Assembly (NCBI GenBank): GCA_046719185.1
Contig: JBDNDK010000116.1
Span: 1-7,697 of the forward strand
Direction: 5' to 3'
Length of the DNA stretch: 7,697 nt
From: JBDNDK01 sp046719185
GTDB lineage: Bacteria > Armatimonadota > UBA5829
In this document: piece after piece, positions 1-6,086 of the stretch
Numbering within the stretch: the stretch's first letter is position 1
Layout of the letters: each line of letters starts with the position of its first letter
The notes under the pieces: model-generated
What the model was told of the DNA's origin: nothing
Databases searched by the model: none
What the model saw: the letters and a program-made list of their open reading frames with translations, nothing else
Translations under genes and position numbers: made by a program

Positions 1-481
1 AATGGGCATTGATAAAGATTTTTCAAGGGCATTATACAAGGCTATGGTGGCATCAAATATGGATGCACCAGTTGGTGGAAAACTAATAGCAACCATTGCT
101 GACCAGCACAAGCATGAAGCTGTTGATATAATTAGAGAATTCACTGAAGTAGGCTATGAAGTCTTTGCTACTGAAGGAACTGCTTTATTCTTAAATCAAA
201 ATGGAGTGAAAGCTAAATTAGTTAAAAAAATGGGTGAGAAAGATGGAACTACATTACTTGATTTAATCATAAATAATGAGGTAGATTTGCTAATAAACAC
301 TGCATCTAAAGACAAGAAGATTGAACAGGAAGCTGCTGTGATTAGAAAAACAAGTGTGCAAAAATCGATTCCTTGCATCACCTCATTAGACACAGCAAAA
401 GCACTTCTATTTGCTTTGAGATCAAAGCAGAGAGGTGAAAAACCAGAATGTATGACAATAGATTCATACATGAATATATAA
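1..481 (+). CDS. carB: Carbamoyl-phosphate synthase large subunit, C-terminal part (5'-truncated by window edge)
   Basis: This is the last ~159 residues of CarB, the large subunit that makes carbamoyl phosphate from bicarbonate, ATP and glutamine-derived ammonia for pyrimidine and arginine synthesis. The opening MGIDKDFSRALYKA matches the stretch at the end of the second ATP-grasp half, so the ATG at position 2 is an internal methionine and the true start lies upstream. The rest is the MGS-like allosteric domain: GGKLIATIADQHK begins it, followed by GYEVFATEGTA, a VDLLINT strand, and IPCITSLDTAKALL near the end, all typical of the family. UMP or ornithine/IMP effectors bind this domain in known CarB proteins; which applies here cannot be told. 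The reading frame is intact to a TAA stop. The next gene starts 24 bp downstream on the same strand, so the two are probably cotranscribed. Identification is firm; only the C-terminal end is visible. Confidence 0.95.
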   Translation, partial: MGIDKDFSRALYKAMVASNMDAPVGGKLIATIADQHKHEAVDIIREFTEVGYEVFATEGTALFLNQNGVKAKLVKKMGEKDGTTLLDLIINNEVDLLINTASKDKKIEQEAAVIRKTSVQKSIPCITSLDTAKALLFALRSKQRGEKPECMTIDSYMNI

Positions 482-491
482 TTATTATCTC

Positions 492-498
492 AAAGGGG
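492..498 (+). promoter_or_regulatory. Ribosome binding site of the isomerase-like gene
   Basis: AAAGGGG lies about 7 nt before the ATG at 506, inside the 24-bp gap after carB. It supports this start and independent translation initiation within a shared transcript. Confidence 0.6.
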
Positions 499-505
499 AA
501 ATACA

Positions 506-1396
506 ATGCATCACAACGAAATCTTGATAGGAACTGTTGTTCCTGTGAGTGAAAAGACTGGAAGCTATATCAAACAAATTTTGCCTTATGGTTTTGAATC
601 TTTTTCATTAACATTTGGTGGTGAAGTGAAGGTTGACCTTCCAAAGCTTGCTGAAGAAGTGAAGGAAGCTATTGGAGACAGTGGAGCTGTTATCAGCAGT
701 ATTTGTGTTTATGGCAATCCATTGATGGATGATGAAGGTGCTAAGAGAACACTTGATGGCTGGTATAAACTAGTAGATGCAACAGAGCTTTTTGGCTGTG
801 ATATTGTTGCTGGTTTTGCTGGTAGAGTGGTTGATGTTAGAATAGACCAATCCATTGAAAAGTTTGCTGAAGTCTTTACACCACTTGCAAAGAAAGCAAA
901 TGACAAGGGAGTGAGACTTGCATTTGAAAACTGCGATATGGGAGGCACTTGGTATAGGGGCAACTGGAACATAGCTCAAACACCTGCAGCGTGGGATTTG
1001 ATGTTTGAAGCTGTTCCTTTTGAGAATATTGGACTTCAATGGGAGCCTTGCCACCAGATGGTGAAGCTTATAGACCCAATTCTTCAGCTTAAGAAATATG
1101 CGAAAAGAGTATTCTGTCTGCATGGCAAAGATGCAACTGTGATGTGGGATGTTGTAAGAGAGCATGGAGTGTTTGGACCTCATACATTTGCTTATCACAG
1201 AACTCCGGGATTTGGTGACAGCAACTGGACAGATATTATTTCAATCCTCAGAATGAACGGATTCAAGGGAAGCATAGATATAGAAGGTTGGCATGACCCT
1301 GTTTACAACAAAGAACTTGAAATGACAGGTCAGGTGCATGCATTAAACTATCTTAAAAACTGCAGAGGCGGAAGCTATGTCCCAAACCCTGAGTAA
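506..1396 (+). CDS. Sugar phosphate isomerase/epimerase family protein (xylose isomerase-like TIM barrel)
   Basis: This 296-residue protein has the AP-endonuclease-2/xylose-isomerase-like TIM-barrel pattern used by sugar isomerases and epimerases such as tagatose 3-epimerase and IolE/IolI relatives. Expected divalent-metal ligands are visible: E141 in LAFENC, E180 with H183 in GLQWEPCH, H206 in CLHGKD, and E260 in SIDIEGWHD. Length is normal for the family. The E180-P-C-H motif sits where many relatives have D-P-x-H. The start at 506 is supported by AAAGGGG (492-498) about 7 nt upstream. There is no signal peptide or membrane segment, so it is cytoplasmic. Its substrate cannot be deduced: the neighbours are carB upstream and a convergent RNase HI gene downstream, with no sugar transporter or kinase in view. 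A hairpin terminator follows the stop. The family is secure; the reaction is unknown. Confidence 0.88.
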   Translation: MHHNEILIGTVVPVSEKTGSYIKQILPYGFESFSLTFGGEVKVDLPKLAEEVKEAIGDSGAVISSICVYGNPLMDDEGAKRTLDGWYKLVDATELFGCDIVAGFAGRVVDVRIDQSIEKFAEVFTPLAKKANDKGVRLAFENCDMGGTWYRGNWNIAQTPAAWDLMFEAVPFENIGLQWEPCHQMVKLIDPILQLKKYAKRVFCLHGKDATVMWDVVREHGVFGPHTFAYHRTPGFGDSNWTDIISILRMNGFKGSIDIEGWHDPVYNKELEMTGQVHALNYLKNCRGGSYVPNPE

Positions 1397-1434
1397 TATA
1401 TAGATAATGAAGCAGTATGAATATAAAAATTGTA

Positions 1435-1458
1435 TGGGCAGACCCGTGTGTCTGCCCA
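1435..1458 (+). terminator. Rho-independent terminator after the isomerase-like gene, possibly bidirectional
   Basis: GGGCAGAC (1436-1443) pairs perfectly with GTCTGCCC (1450-1457) around a 6-nt loop, and T1435/A1458 adds a ninth pair. On the plus strand AAATTTGTTTTAC follows; on the minus strand the stem is followed by ATACAATTTTTATA, which contains a run of five T. It lies about 40 bp past the isomerase stop and about 100 bp past the end of the convergent RNase HI gene, so it may end transcripts from both sides. It is far more GC-rich than its surroundings, as expected for a terminator stem. Confidence 0.8.
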
Positions 1459-1521
1459 AATTTGTTTTACTTTGTATTTTAGCGATTTTGGTGTCTGGTA
1501 ACTTGTTGAAGAAACCAAATA

Positions 1522-1560
1522 AATTCTATATATCATTTTGTGATTCAGAATGATAGAATT
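1522..1560 (-). terminator. Hairpin directly 3' of the RNase HI gene, candidate terminator
   Basis: ATCATTTTG (1532-1540) pairs with CAGAATGAT (1546-1554), including one G-U wobble, around a 5-nt loop. The stem continues outward as AATTCT (1522-1527) with AGAATT (1555-1560) after a 4-nt ATAT bulge on one side. The hairpin begins at the base next to the RNase HI stop codon. On the minus strand only a modest T-containing tail (TATTTGGTTTC) follows, so efficiency as an intrinsic terminator is uncertain. It could act instead as a 3'-end stabilising structure, with the stronger hairpin at 1435-1458 doing the termination. Confidence 0.45.
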
Positions 1561-1995
1561 CTACCCTTTCTTCCCTTCACACCCTTTCTGATATTTTTGG
1601 ATTGCCATTTTGGCTAGTTCATCTGCTCTTTTGTTCTTCTCTCTTATCACATGTTCAACTTTATAAGAAGGGAAAAGTCTCAGATAATCAATCACTAAAT
1701 CAAATAATGGCTTTAACTGCTCAGATTTTACTCTATACTCACCATTTATCTGCTTAGCCATCAATTCACTATCAGTATATACTTCTATCTTTGGTATATT
1801 GAGCTTGGCTGCTTCTCTCAATCCTCTGATTAAAGCTCTATATTCTGCTTCATTATTAGTTGCTTTGCCAATGTATGAACAGACCTCTTTGATGGTTTCA
1901 TCTTTCTCATCAAGAAGAACAACACCAATGCCTGCATCTCCGGGGTTTCCACTGGATGCACCATCTGAAAATATCTTTATACTTTTTATATTCAT
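1561..1995 (-). CDS. RNase HI family protein (RnhA-like ribonuclease H)
   Basis: This 144-residue protein has the RNase H fold with all four acidic catalytic residues: D11 in FSDGASSGNPG, E51 in TNNEAEYRAL, D75 in YTDSELM and D125 in NKRADELA. These correspond to D10, E48, D70 and D134 of E. coli RNase HI. The family cleaves the RNA strand of RNA-DNA hybrids (R-loops, primers) in a metal-dependent manner. There is no N-terminal hybrid-binding domain, and the segment after D75 looks shorter than in E. coli, as in the compact RnhA-like proteins of Firmicutes and archaea, some of which have altered activity. The start lies 6 bp after the aconitase stop on the same strand. No good SD is visible before the ATG (AAAGAATTAAATAATA), so translation may depend on ribosomes finishing aconitase. 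The family and intact active site are clear; its role as the main cellular RNase HI is inferred. Confidence 0.9.
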   Translation of the reverse strand: MNIKSIKIFSDGASSGNPGDAGIGVVLLDEKDETIKEVCSYIGKATNNEAEYRALIRGLREAAKLNIPKIEVYTDSELMAKQINGEYRVKSEQLKPLFDLVIDYLRLFPSYKVEHVIREKNKRADELAKMAIQKYQKGCEGKKG

Positions 1996-2001
1996 TATTA
2001 T

Positions 2002-3930
2002 TTAATTCTTTGACTTTATATAGTTGAGTCTTCCGCCAGCAAGCACCATATCTCTTTCTCTTTCAGATAAATCATGCTTAACTGTGATTCTCTGCCCGCT
2101 TGTTTTGATGTAAACATTTATATCAGAAGAGCCTTCCTTGAGAAGCTCTGTTAAATCTGGAATTAAAATATCATCCATTTGATTTAAAATATCATAATCT
2201 GAAGGGTTTGAAAGTATCAATGGGAGAATACCAAAGTTGATGAGATTCTGTCTGTGTATTCTAGCAAAAGATTTTGCAATAACAGCTTTCACACCAAGAT
2301 ACATTGGGGCTAGTGCAGCATGCTCCCTTGATGAACCTTGACCATAGTTTTCTCCGCCTAATATAAATCCACCGCCGTATTGCTTTGCTCTATTAGGAAA
2401 ATCAGAGTCAACAGCAGTAAATACATACTCACTTATTGCAGGTATATTAGATCTAAGTGGAAGCACCTTAGCACCAGCAGGCATTATATGGTCTGTTGTA
2501 ATATTATCTCCAACTTTCAAAAGTATTTTTCCTGTTAATGTATCAGGCAGGTTCTGATTTTGTGGCAAGGGCTTAATATTAGGACCTCTAACTATTTCTA
2601 CTTCATCAGGATTTTCACTTGGAGGAATTATCAAATTATCGTTTATTATATATTTCTCAGGTGCATAAAAATGTATAGGATTTCCTAGTTTTCTTGGATC
2701 TGTTATCTCTCCAGTGATAGCTGCTGCAATAGCAACCTCAGGTCCAGCCAAATAAACTTTAGCACTTTTTGTACCGCTTCTGCCTTCAAAGTTTCTGTTG
2801 AATGTTCTTATTGAAACAGCATTAGTTTTTGGTGATTGTCCCATGCCAATACAAGGGCCGCATGCAGATTCAAGTATTCTAGCACCAGCAGCTATTAAAT
2901 CAGCAAGAGCTCCATTTTGTGCTATCATTTCAAACACTTGCTTTGAGCCGGGTGATATAACCACACTCACATTAGGATTGATTGATTTACCTTTCAATGC
3001 TCCAGCTACCACCATTAAATCTCTTAGAGATGAGTTTGTGCAGCTTCCAATTGCCACTTGATCAACTTTCAATCCCTCAATTTCTGAAACTTTAACAACA
3101 TTATCAGGCATATGAGGCTGGGCTATCATTGGTTCAAGTGTGTCTAAGTTTATTTCAATTACTTCATCATATTCTGCATCATCATCAGCTTTCAGCTCTT
3201 TCCAATCCTGTTCTCTATTCTGAGATTTCAAGAATTCAAGAGTTATCTCATCACTTGGGAAAATGGAAGTAGTAGCTCCCAATTCTGCACCCATATTGGT
3301 GATGGTTGCTCTGTCTGTTGCTGATAGAGATTTTATACCATCACCACCATATTCTATGATCTTTCCAACTCCGCCTTTAACTGTCATTATTCTGAGCACT
3401 TCCAAAATAACATCTTTTGCAGAAACCCAAGGCTGAAGTTTGCCTGTTAGTTTTACAAGACATATTTTAGGCATTGGCATAAAGAATGGCTCACCAGCCA
3501 TAGCAGCTGCCACATCCAATCCTCCAGCACCAATTGCAAGCATTCCTAGACCACCGGCTGTTGGTGTATGGCTGTCTGAACCAAGCAGAGTATCACCAGG
3601 AATATCAAATCTCTCTAGCTGCACCTGATGGCAGATTCCATTACCCGGTTTAGAAAAATAAATACCATACTTACTTGCAACACTCTGCAAATATGCATGG
3701 TCATCAGCATTCTCAAAACCTGTTTGAAGGGTGTTATGGTCAATATAGCTCACAGACCTTTTTGTTTTTACTTTTGGTACTCCCATTGCTTCAAACTGCA
3801 GATATGCCATAGTACCAGTGGCATCTTGGGTGAGAGTGTGGTCAATTCTGATACCAATTTCAGAACCCAGTTTCATCTGACCTTCCATCAAATGCTCACT
3901 AATAATCTTTTTTGCTATATTAAGACCCAT
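2002..3930 (-). CDS. Aconitate hydratase (aconitase), single-chain ~640-residue type
   Basis: Aconitase interconverts citrate and isocitrate through cis-aconitate using a [4Fe-4S] cluster, in the cytoplasm. The three cluster cysteines are visible: C297 in IGSCTNS, and C357 and C360 in SACGPCIGMG. Other family motifs are GSDSHTPTAGGLG (117-129), FNRNFEGRSGT (377-387), TTDHIMPAGAK (478-488), and NYGQGSSREHAAL (528-540) in the C-terminal swivel domain. At 642 residues it is shorter than AcnA or AcnB (roughly 850-900) and matches the compact 'Aquifex-type' aconitase common in clostridia and thermophiles. Homoaconitase/isopropylmalate isomerase is less likely: those are normally split into two subunits, and the swivel motif SREHAAL fits mitochondrial-type aconitase. 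The start is supported by GGAGG on the minus strand (3936-3940). It sits 26 bp after the GxGYxYP gene and 6 bp before RNase HI. No citrate synthase or isocitrate dehydrogenase gene is in the window. Confidence 0.95.
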   Translation of the reverse strand: MGLNIAKKIISEHLMEGQMKLGSEIGIRIDHTLTQDATGTMAYLQFEAMGVPKVKTKRSVSYIDHNTLQTGFENADDHAYLQSVASKYGIYFSKPGNGICHQVQLERFDIPGDTLLGSDSHTPTAGGLGMLAIGAGGLDVAAAMAGEPFFMPMPKICLVKLTGKLQPWVSAKDVILEVLRIMTVKGGVGKIIEYGGDGIKSLSATDRATITNMGAELGATTSIFPSDEITLEFLKSQNREQDWKELKADDDAEYDEVIEINLDTLEPMIAQPHMPDNVVKVSEIEGLKVDQVAIGSCTNSSLRDLMVVAGALKGKSINPNVSVVISPGSKQVFEMIAQNGALADLIAAGARILESACGPCIGMGQSPKTNAVSIRTFNRNFEGRSGTKSAKVYLAGPEVAIAAAITGEITDPRKLGNPIHFYAPEKYIINDNLIIPPSENPDEVEIVRGPNIKPLPQNQNLPDTLTGKILLKVGDNITTDHIMPAGAKVLPLRSNIPAISEYVFTAVDSDFPNRAKQYGGGFILGGENYGQGSSREHAALAPMYLGVKAVIAKSFARIHRQNLINFGILPLILSNPSDYDILNQMDDILIPDLTELLKEGSSDINVYIKTSGQRITVKHDLSERERDMVLAGGRLNYIKSKN

Positions 3931-3935
3931 ATTAT

Positions 3936-3940
3936 CCTCC
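3936..3940 (-). promoter_or_regulatory. Ribosome binding site of aconitase
   Basis: GGAGG on the minus strand lies 5 nt before the ATG at 3930. It is a canonical site with slightly short spacing, in the 26-bp gap after the upstream gene, and it fixes the aconitase start. Confidence 0.7.
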
Positions 3941-3956
3941 AGATAGATTTTGCATT

Positions 3957-5864
3957 TTATTTTAAAATATTTCTCAGTTTTTCTAATGCATATTGTTTTT
4001 CTACAGCAGTTTCCAGCTTTTCAGCTTGTAGCCAATTTACATAGCTGTTCAATTCTTCTTTTTTATTATGCAAGTTAATGTGTTTTTTTGCAATTGAAAT
4101 TAAAGTTTCTTTAGTTTTATAATACAGCCTCACTCTCCATGCCAACTCTTCAGGGCTGACAGTTTTTATCAGATTTTTATCTAGTTTAGAATCACATAAA
4201 TTTGCAAGAGCTATTGAATAATCTTCATTTTCACTTTCCTCATTTGTTTTAAACCCAGACCATGCATGAACCACAGTCCAGTCAAAAATAGTTTCTGATA
4301 CATTTTTTGCAGTGTTGTTTATTATTTCTGCTATTTCAACTGGAGAGCCATGATTTTCTATTTCTAAATCTTTCCAAATTGCGTATTTTGAAGGTATAAC
4401 AGGAATTAATTCATCTTCCATATTCTTTATCCAATGAATCTTCCCGTCACCGCCTGTATATGGAAAATACTGCATGACAAATATTCCATTTATATTTGGG
4501 ATATTTTTTGCCATTGTTTCATATGCTTCTAATGATTTTTTTGAAACACAATCATTGCCTGCAATCAATAGCAGAGTGTTAATGCCTCTTTTGTTTAAGA
4601 AATCTGCTGAATCTTTTGCTCTTTGTGCTAAAAGCTCCGTGTGATTGTCATAGTTTATCCCGTATTCATCAGGATAGAAATAGCCCAGACTTGCTTGTAT
4701 GAAGTTGTCATTTACAGTTGCTGATTGAGTTAGATATTTTAATGGAGGAACTAAAACTTCACTTGCACAAACTGCTGTTATTCCCCAACCAAAAGGTATT
4801 GTACCTCTTTTATTATTTGCCCAATATCTTTCATTAAACACATAGTTTATCATTAGCCATTGCAGATTATCTCCATCACTTAAAATAAATGATGTATAAT
4901 GTATGCTGTCAGTGAATTTCAAATCTAATGGATTTACTCTTGATTTTGAATTTAAGTCAAGATTTAAATCAGGAATATCAACTCCAGAAACAACAGTACT
5001 TGTTACAGGTAGATTATAAGACCAATTTGATGCAGTATTGTATATTGCCCATTTGCTCATTTGTGATGTCATTTTATATTCATCACCAGCATTCCAGCCT
5101 ACAAGCGGAGTATTTGGATTCAGCCATTCAAACACCTCATCAGTGAAATCAGAAACACCATATACGCATAGTGATTTAGTCATTATTGCATAGTCTCTAT
5201 TGTTTGGTAATTTGGGATCAATGCAATGGATTATAGATTTTGAGAAATTATCTTTATAATTATCAAAAACCCATTTTTCGTCTTTATCTCTCACATCAGC
5301 AAGGCATTTTATGCCCATATCCTTAAAAATTTTTTCAATATTCTCTTCAACAATAATTGCTTTGAAGACTGATGCTAGACTGGTGGCAGCATTAACTGAA
5401 TTACTGTAGCCTTCAATTTCAAAAGAGAATTCATCATAGGGAAATCTATCACTTTTATCAGCTTTGTATAATATGTAACCTTTAATAATGCCTTTTTCAT
5501 AAGAATATCTTATAAAATCTATTACATCATTAATTATCACTTCTTCAGCATTCGTAGTTTCTAAAACAACATTAAGCCAAGTTTCAAAGCTTTTTCCTTG
5601 CAATCCAATCCATATTAAAGAGTCATTATTTCCCTCTTTTATTTCAAGAGCATACAAACCAGCAAGAGACACAACTGTATAAGAAAGATATTCATTTTCT
5701 TCTTTTGAGAGATTAGAAAGCTCTCTGGGAGCAGGAAGCTTATATATCTTTTGGGGATGTTTTAGTTTGGGCCAACTGATATAATCTTTTTCTTGAGACA
5801 TACATTTGTTTATAGATATGATATAAATTGCCAATAGAATAATGGGGTTTATTTTGTTTTTCAT
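3957..5864 (-). CDS. Exported GxGYxYP-family protein (putative glycoside hydrolase family)
   Basis: This 635-residue protein begins with a basic, then hydrophobic N-terminus (KNK, then IILLAIYIISI at ~8-18) followed by NKCMSQEK. That looks like a Sec signal peptide, perhaps cleaved near residue 23; the cysteine at 21 lacks a good lipobox (lysine at -1). The body resembles the GxGYxYP family: GWNAGDEYKMTSQMSKWA (256-273), FILSDGDNLQW (326-336) and a signature at 392-398 that reads SLGYFYP, with serine replacing the first glycine. Family members, best known from gut Bacteroidetes and some Firmicutes, are predicted carbohydrate-active enzymes of unproven activity. The C-terminal ~60 residues are charged and helical-looking (LISIAKKHINLHNKKEEL onward). 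The start is supported by AGGAG at 5871-5875. It is the first gene of a leftward string with aconitase and RNase HI. Codon choice looks more AT-rich than its neighbours, compatible with a lineage-specific or acquired gene. Family assignment is from motif memory; function is unknown. Confidence 0.75.
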   Translation of the reverse strand: MKNKINPIILLAIYIISINKCMSQEKDYISWPKLKHPQKIYKLPAPRELSNLSKEENEYLSYTVVSLAGLYALEIKEGNNDSLIWIGLQGKSFETWLNVVLETTNAEEVIINDVIDFIRYSYEKGIIKGYILYKADKSDRFPYDEFSFEIEGYSNSVNAATSLASVFKAIIVEENIEKIFKDMGIKCLADVRDKDEKWVFDNYKDNFSKSIIHCIDPKLPNNRDYAIMTKSLCVYGVSDFTDEVFEWLNPNTPLVGWNAGDEYKMTSQMSKWAIYNTASNWSYNLPVTSTVVSGVDIPDLNLDLNSKSRVNPLDLKFTDSIHYTSFILSDGDNLQWLMINYVFNERYWANNKRGTIPFGWGITAVCASEVLVPPLKYLTQSATVNDNFIQASLGYFYPDEYGINYDNHTELLAQRAKDSADFLNKRGINTLLLIAGNDCVSKKSLEAYETMAKNIPNINGIFVMQYFPYTGGDGKIHWIKNMEDELIPVIPSKYAIWKDLEIENHGSPVEIAEIINNTAKNVSETIFDWTVVHAWSGFKTNEESENEDYSIALANLCDSKLDKNLIKTVSPEELAWRVRLYYKTKETLISIAKKHINLHNKKEELNSYVNWLQAEKLETAVEKQYALEKLRNILK

Positions 5865-5870
5865 AATATG

Positions 5871-5875
5871 CTCCT
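5871..5875 (-). promoter_or_regulatory. Ribosome binding site of the GxGYxYP-family gene
   Basis: AGGAG on the minus strand lies 6 nt before the ATG at 5864. This selects the start that includes the complete signal peptide. Confidence 0.65.
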
Positions 5876-5899
5876 ATTATATTAAAAAACTATGGATTT

Positions 5900-5905
5900 A
5901 TTATA
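5900..5905 (-). promoter_or_regulatory. Candidate -10 element for the leftward GxGYxYP-aconitase-RNase HI unit
   Basis: A perfect TATAAT is read on the minus strand, about 36 bp upstream of the GxGYxYP start codon. It would place the transcript start near 5893 with a short leader. The sequence 17 bp further upstream (TATACC on the minus strand) is a poor -35. In an AT-rich region a chance TATAAT is plausible, so this is only a candidate. Confidence 0.3.
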
Positions 5906-6006
5906 ATGATTAGTTCAAATTGGGTATAAAGATATGGTGCTGAGCTATTTCTATTGAACAAAAAACGCAGCTTATCATAAAAGTTTGTTGTAAATATATA
6001 CTGAAA

Positions 6007-6047
6007 GTTACCTTTTGTGTTATATTTATATAAACAGCAAAGGTAAC
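6007..6047. promoter_or_regulatory. 41-bp interrupted inverted repeat upstream of the E2 gene (candidate operator or leader hairpin)
   Basis: GTTACCTTT (6007-6015) is perfectly inverted as AAAGGTAAC (6039-6047). After two mismatched positions, TGTT (6018-6021) pairs with AACA (6033-6036), giving 13 pairs out of 15 around an 11-nt AT-only centre. It begins just downstream of a possible -10 (TATACT, 5997-6002) and ends 39 bp before the E2 start codon. No T-run follows the right arm, so it is not an intrinsic terminator. It could be a repressor or activator site or a structured 5' leader. I do not recognise the motif as a known regulator's site. Confidence 0.55.
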
Positions 6048-6067
6048 GACTTAATAATAGTTTACAG

Positions 6068-6077
6068 AAGGCGGTGA
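6068..6077 (+). promoter_or_regulatory. Extended Shine-Dalgarno site of the E2 gene
   Basis: AAGGCGGTGA differs at one base from AAGGAGGTGA, the full complement of the 16S 3' end, and lies 9 nt before the ATG at 6087. It is the longest anti-SD match in the window, which suggests efficient translation, and it fixes the start. Confidence 0.75.
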
Positions 6078-6086
6078 TGTCAACCA

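Larger units (their letters stand above)
5865..6086. other. Divergent intergenic region between the GxGYxYP and E2 genes
   Basis: These 222 bp separate two divergent start codons and must hold the promoters of both units unless transcription enters from elsewhere. It is very AT-rich. Visible elements are the minus-strand TATAAT at 5900-5905, a plus-strand TATACT at 5997-6002 that could be a -10 for the E2 gene (no convincing -35), a TTGAAC at 5954-5959, the inverted repeat at 6007-6047 and the E2 ribosome binding site. No credible small gene or RNA gene was seen in it. Confidence 0.6.

Noticed and set aside
770..1198. Open minus-strand frame of 142 codons within the isomerase-like gene
   Set aside because: It is antisense to a gene with a clear family and metal ligands, and its translation shows no domain or conserved motif.
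2002..3930. Aconitase-family gene as homoaconitase or 3-isopropylmalate dehydratase
   Set aside because: FNRNFEGR resembles LeuC, but the protein is a single chain including the swivel domain with SREHAAL, and the GSDSHTPTAGG region fits aconitase better.
3628..4044. Open plus-strand frame of 138 codons spanning the aconitase start and the end of the GxGYxYP gene
   Set aside because: It lies antisense to two well-supported genes and crosses their junction, its protein has no recognisable domain, and no SD precedes it.
5802..5864. Lipoprotein signal at cysteine 21 of the GxGYxYP protein
   Set aside because: The residues before the cysteine are I-N-K, and lysine at -1 does not fit a lipobox. 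An ordinary Sec signal peptide is more likely.
5954..5982. TTGAAC (5954-5959) as a -35 for the E2 gene
   Set aside because: At 16-18 bp spacing the hexamers downstream (CATAAA, ATAAAA, TAAAAG) are poor -10 matches, so no promoter was called here.
6007..6047. Intrinsic terminator or attenuator for the divergent region
   Set aside because: No T-run follows either arm (GACTTAATAATAG on the plus side), and the loop is long and AT-only.
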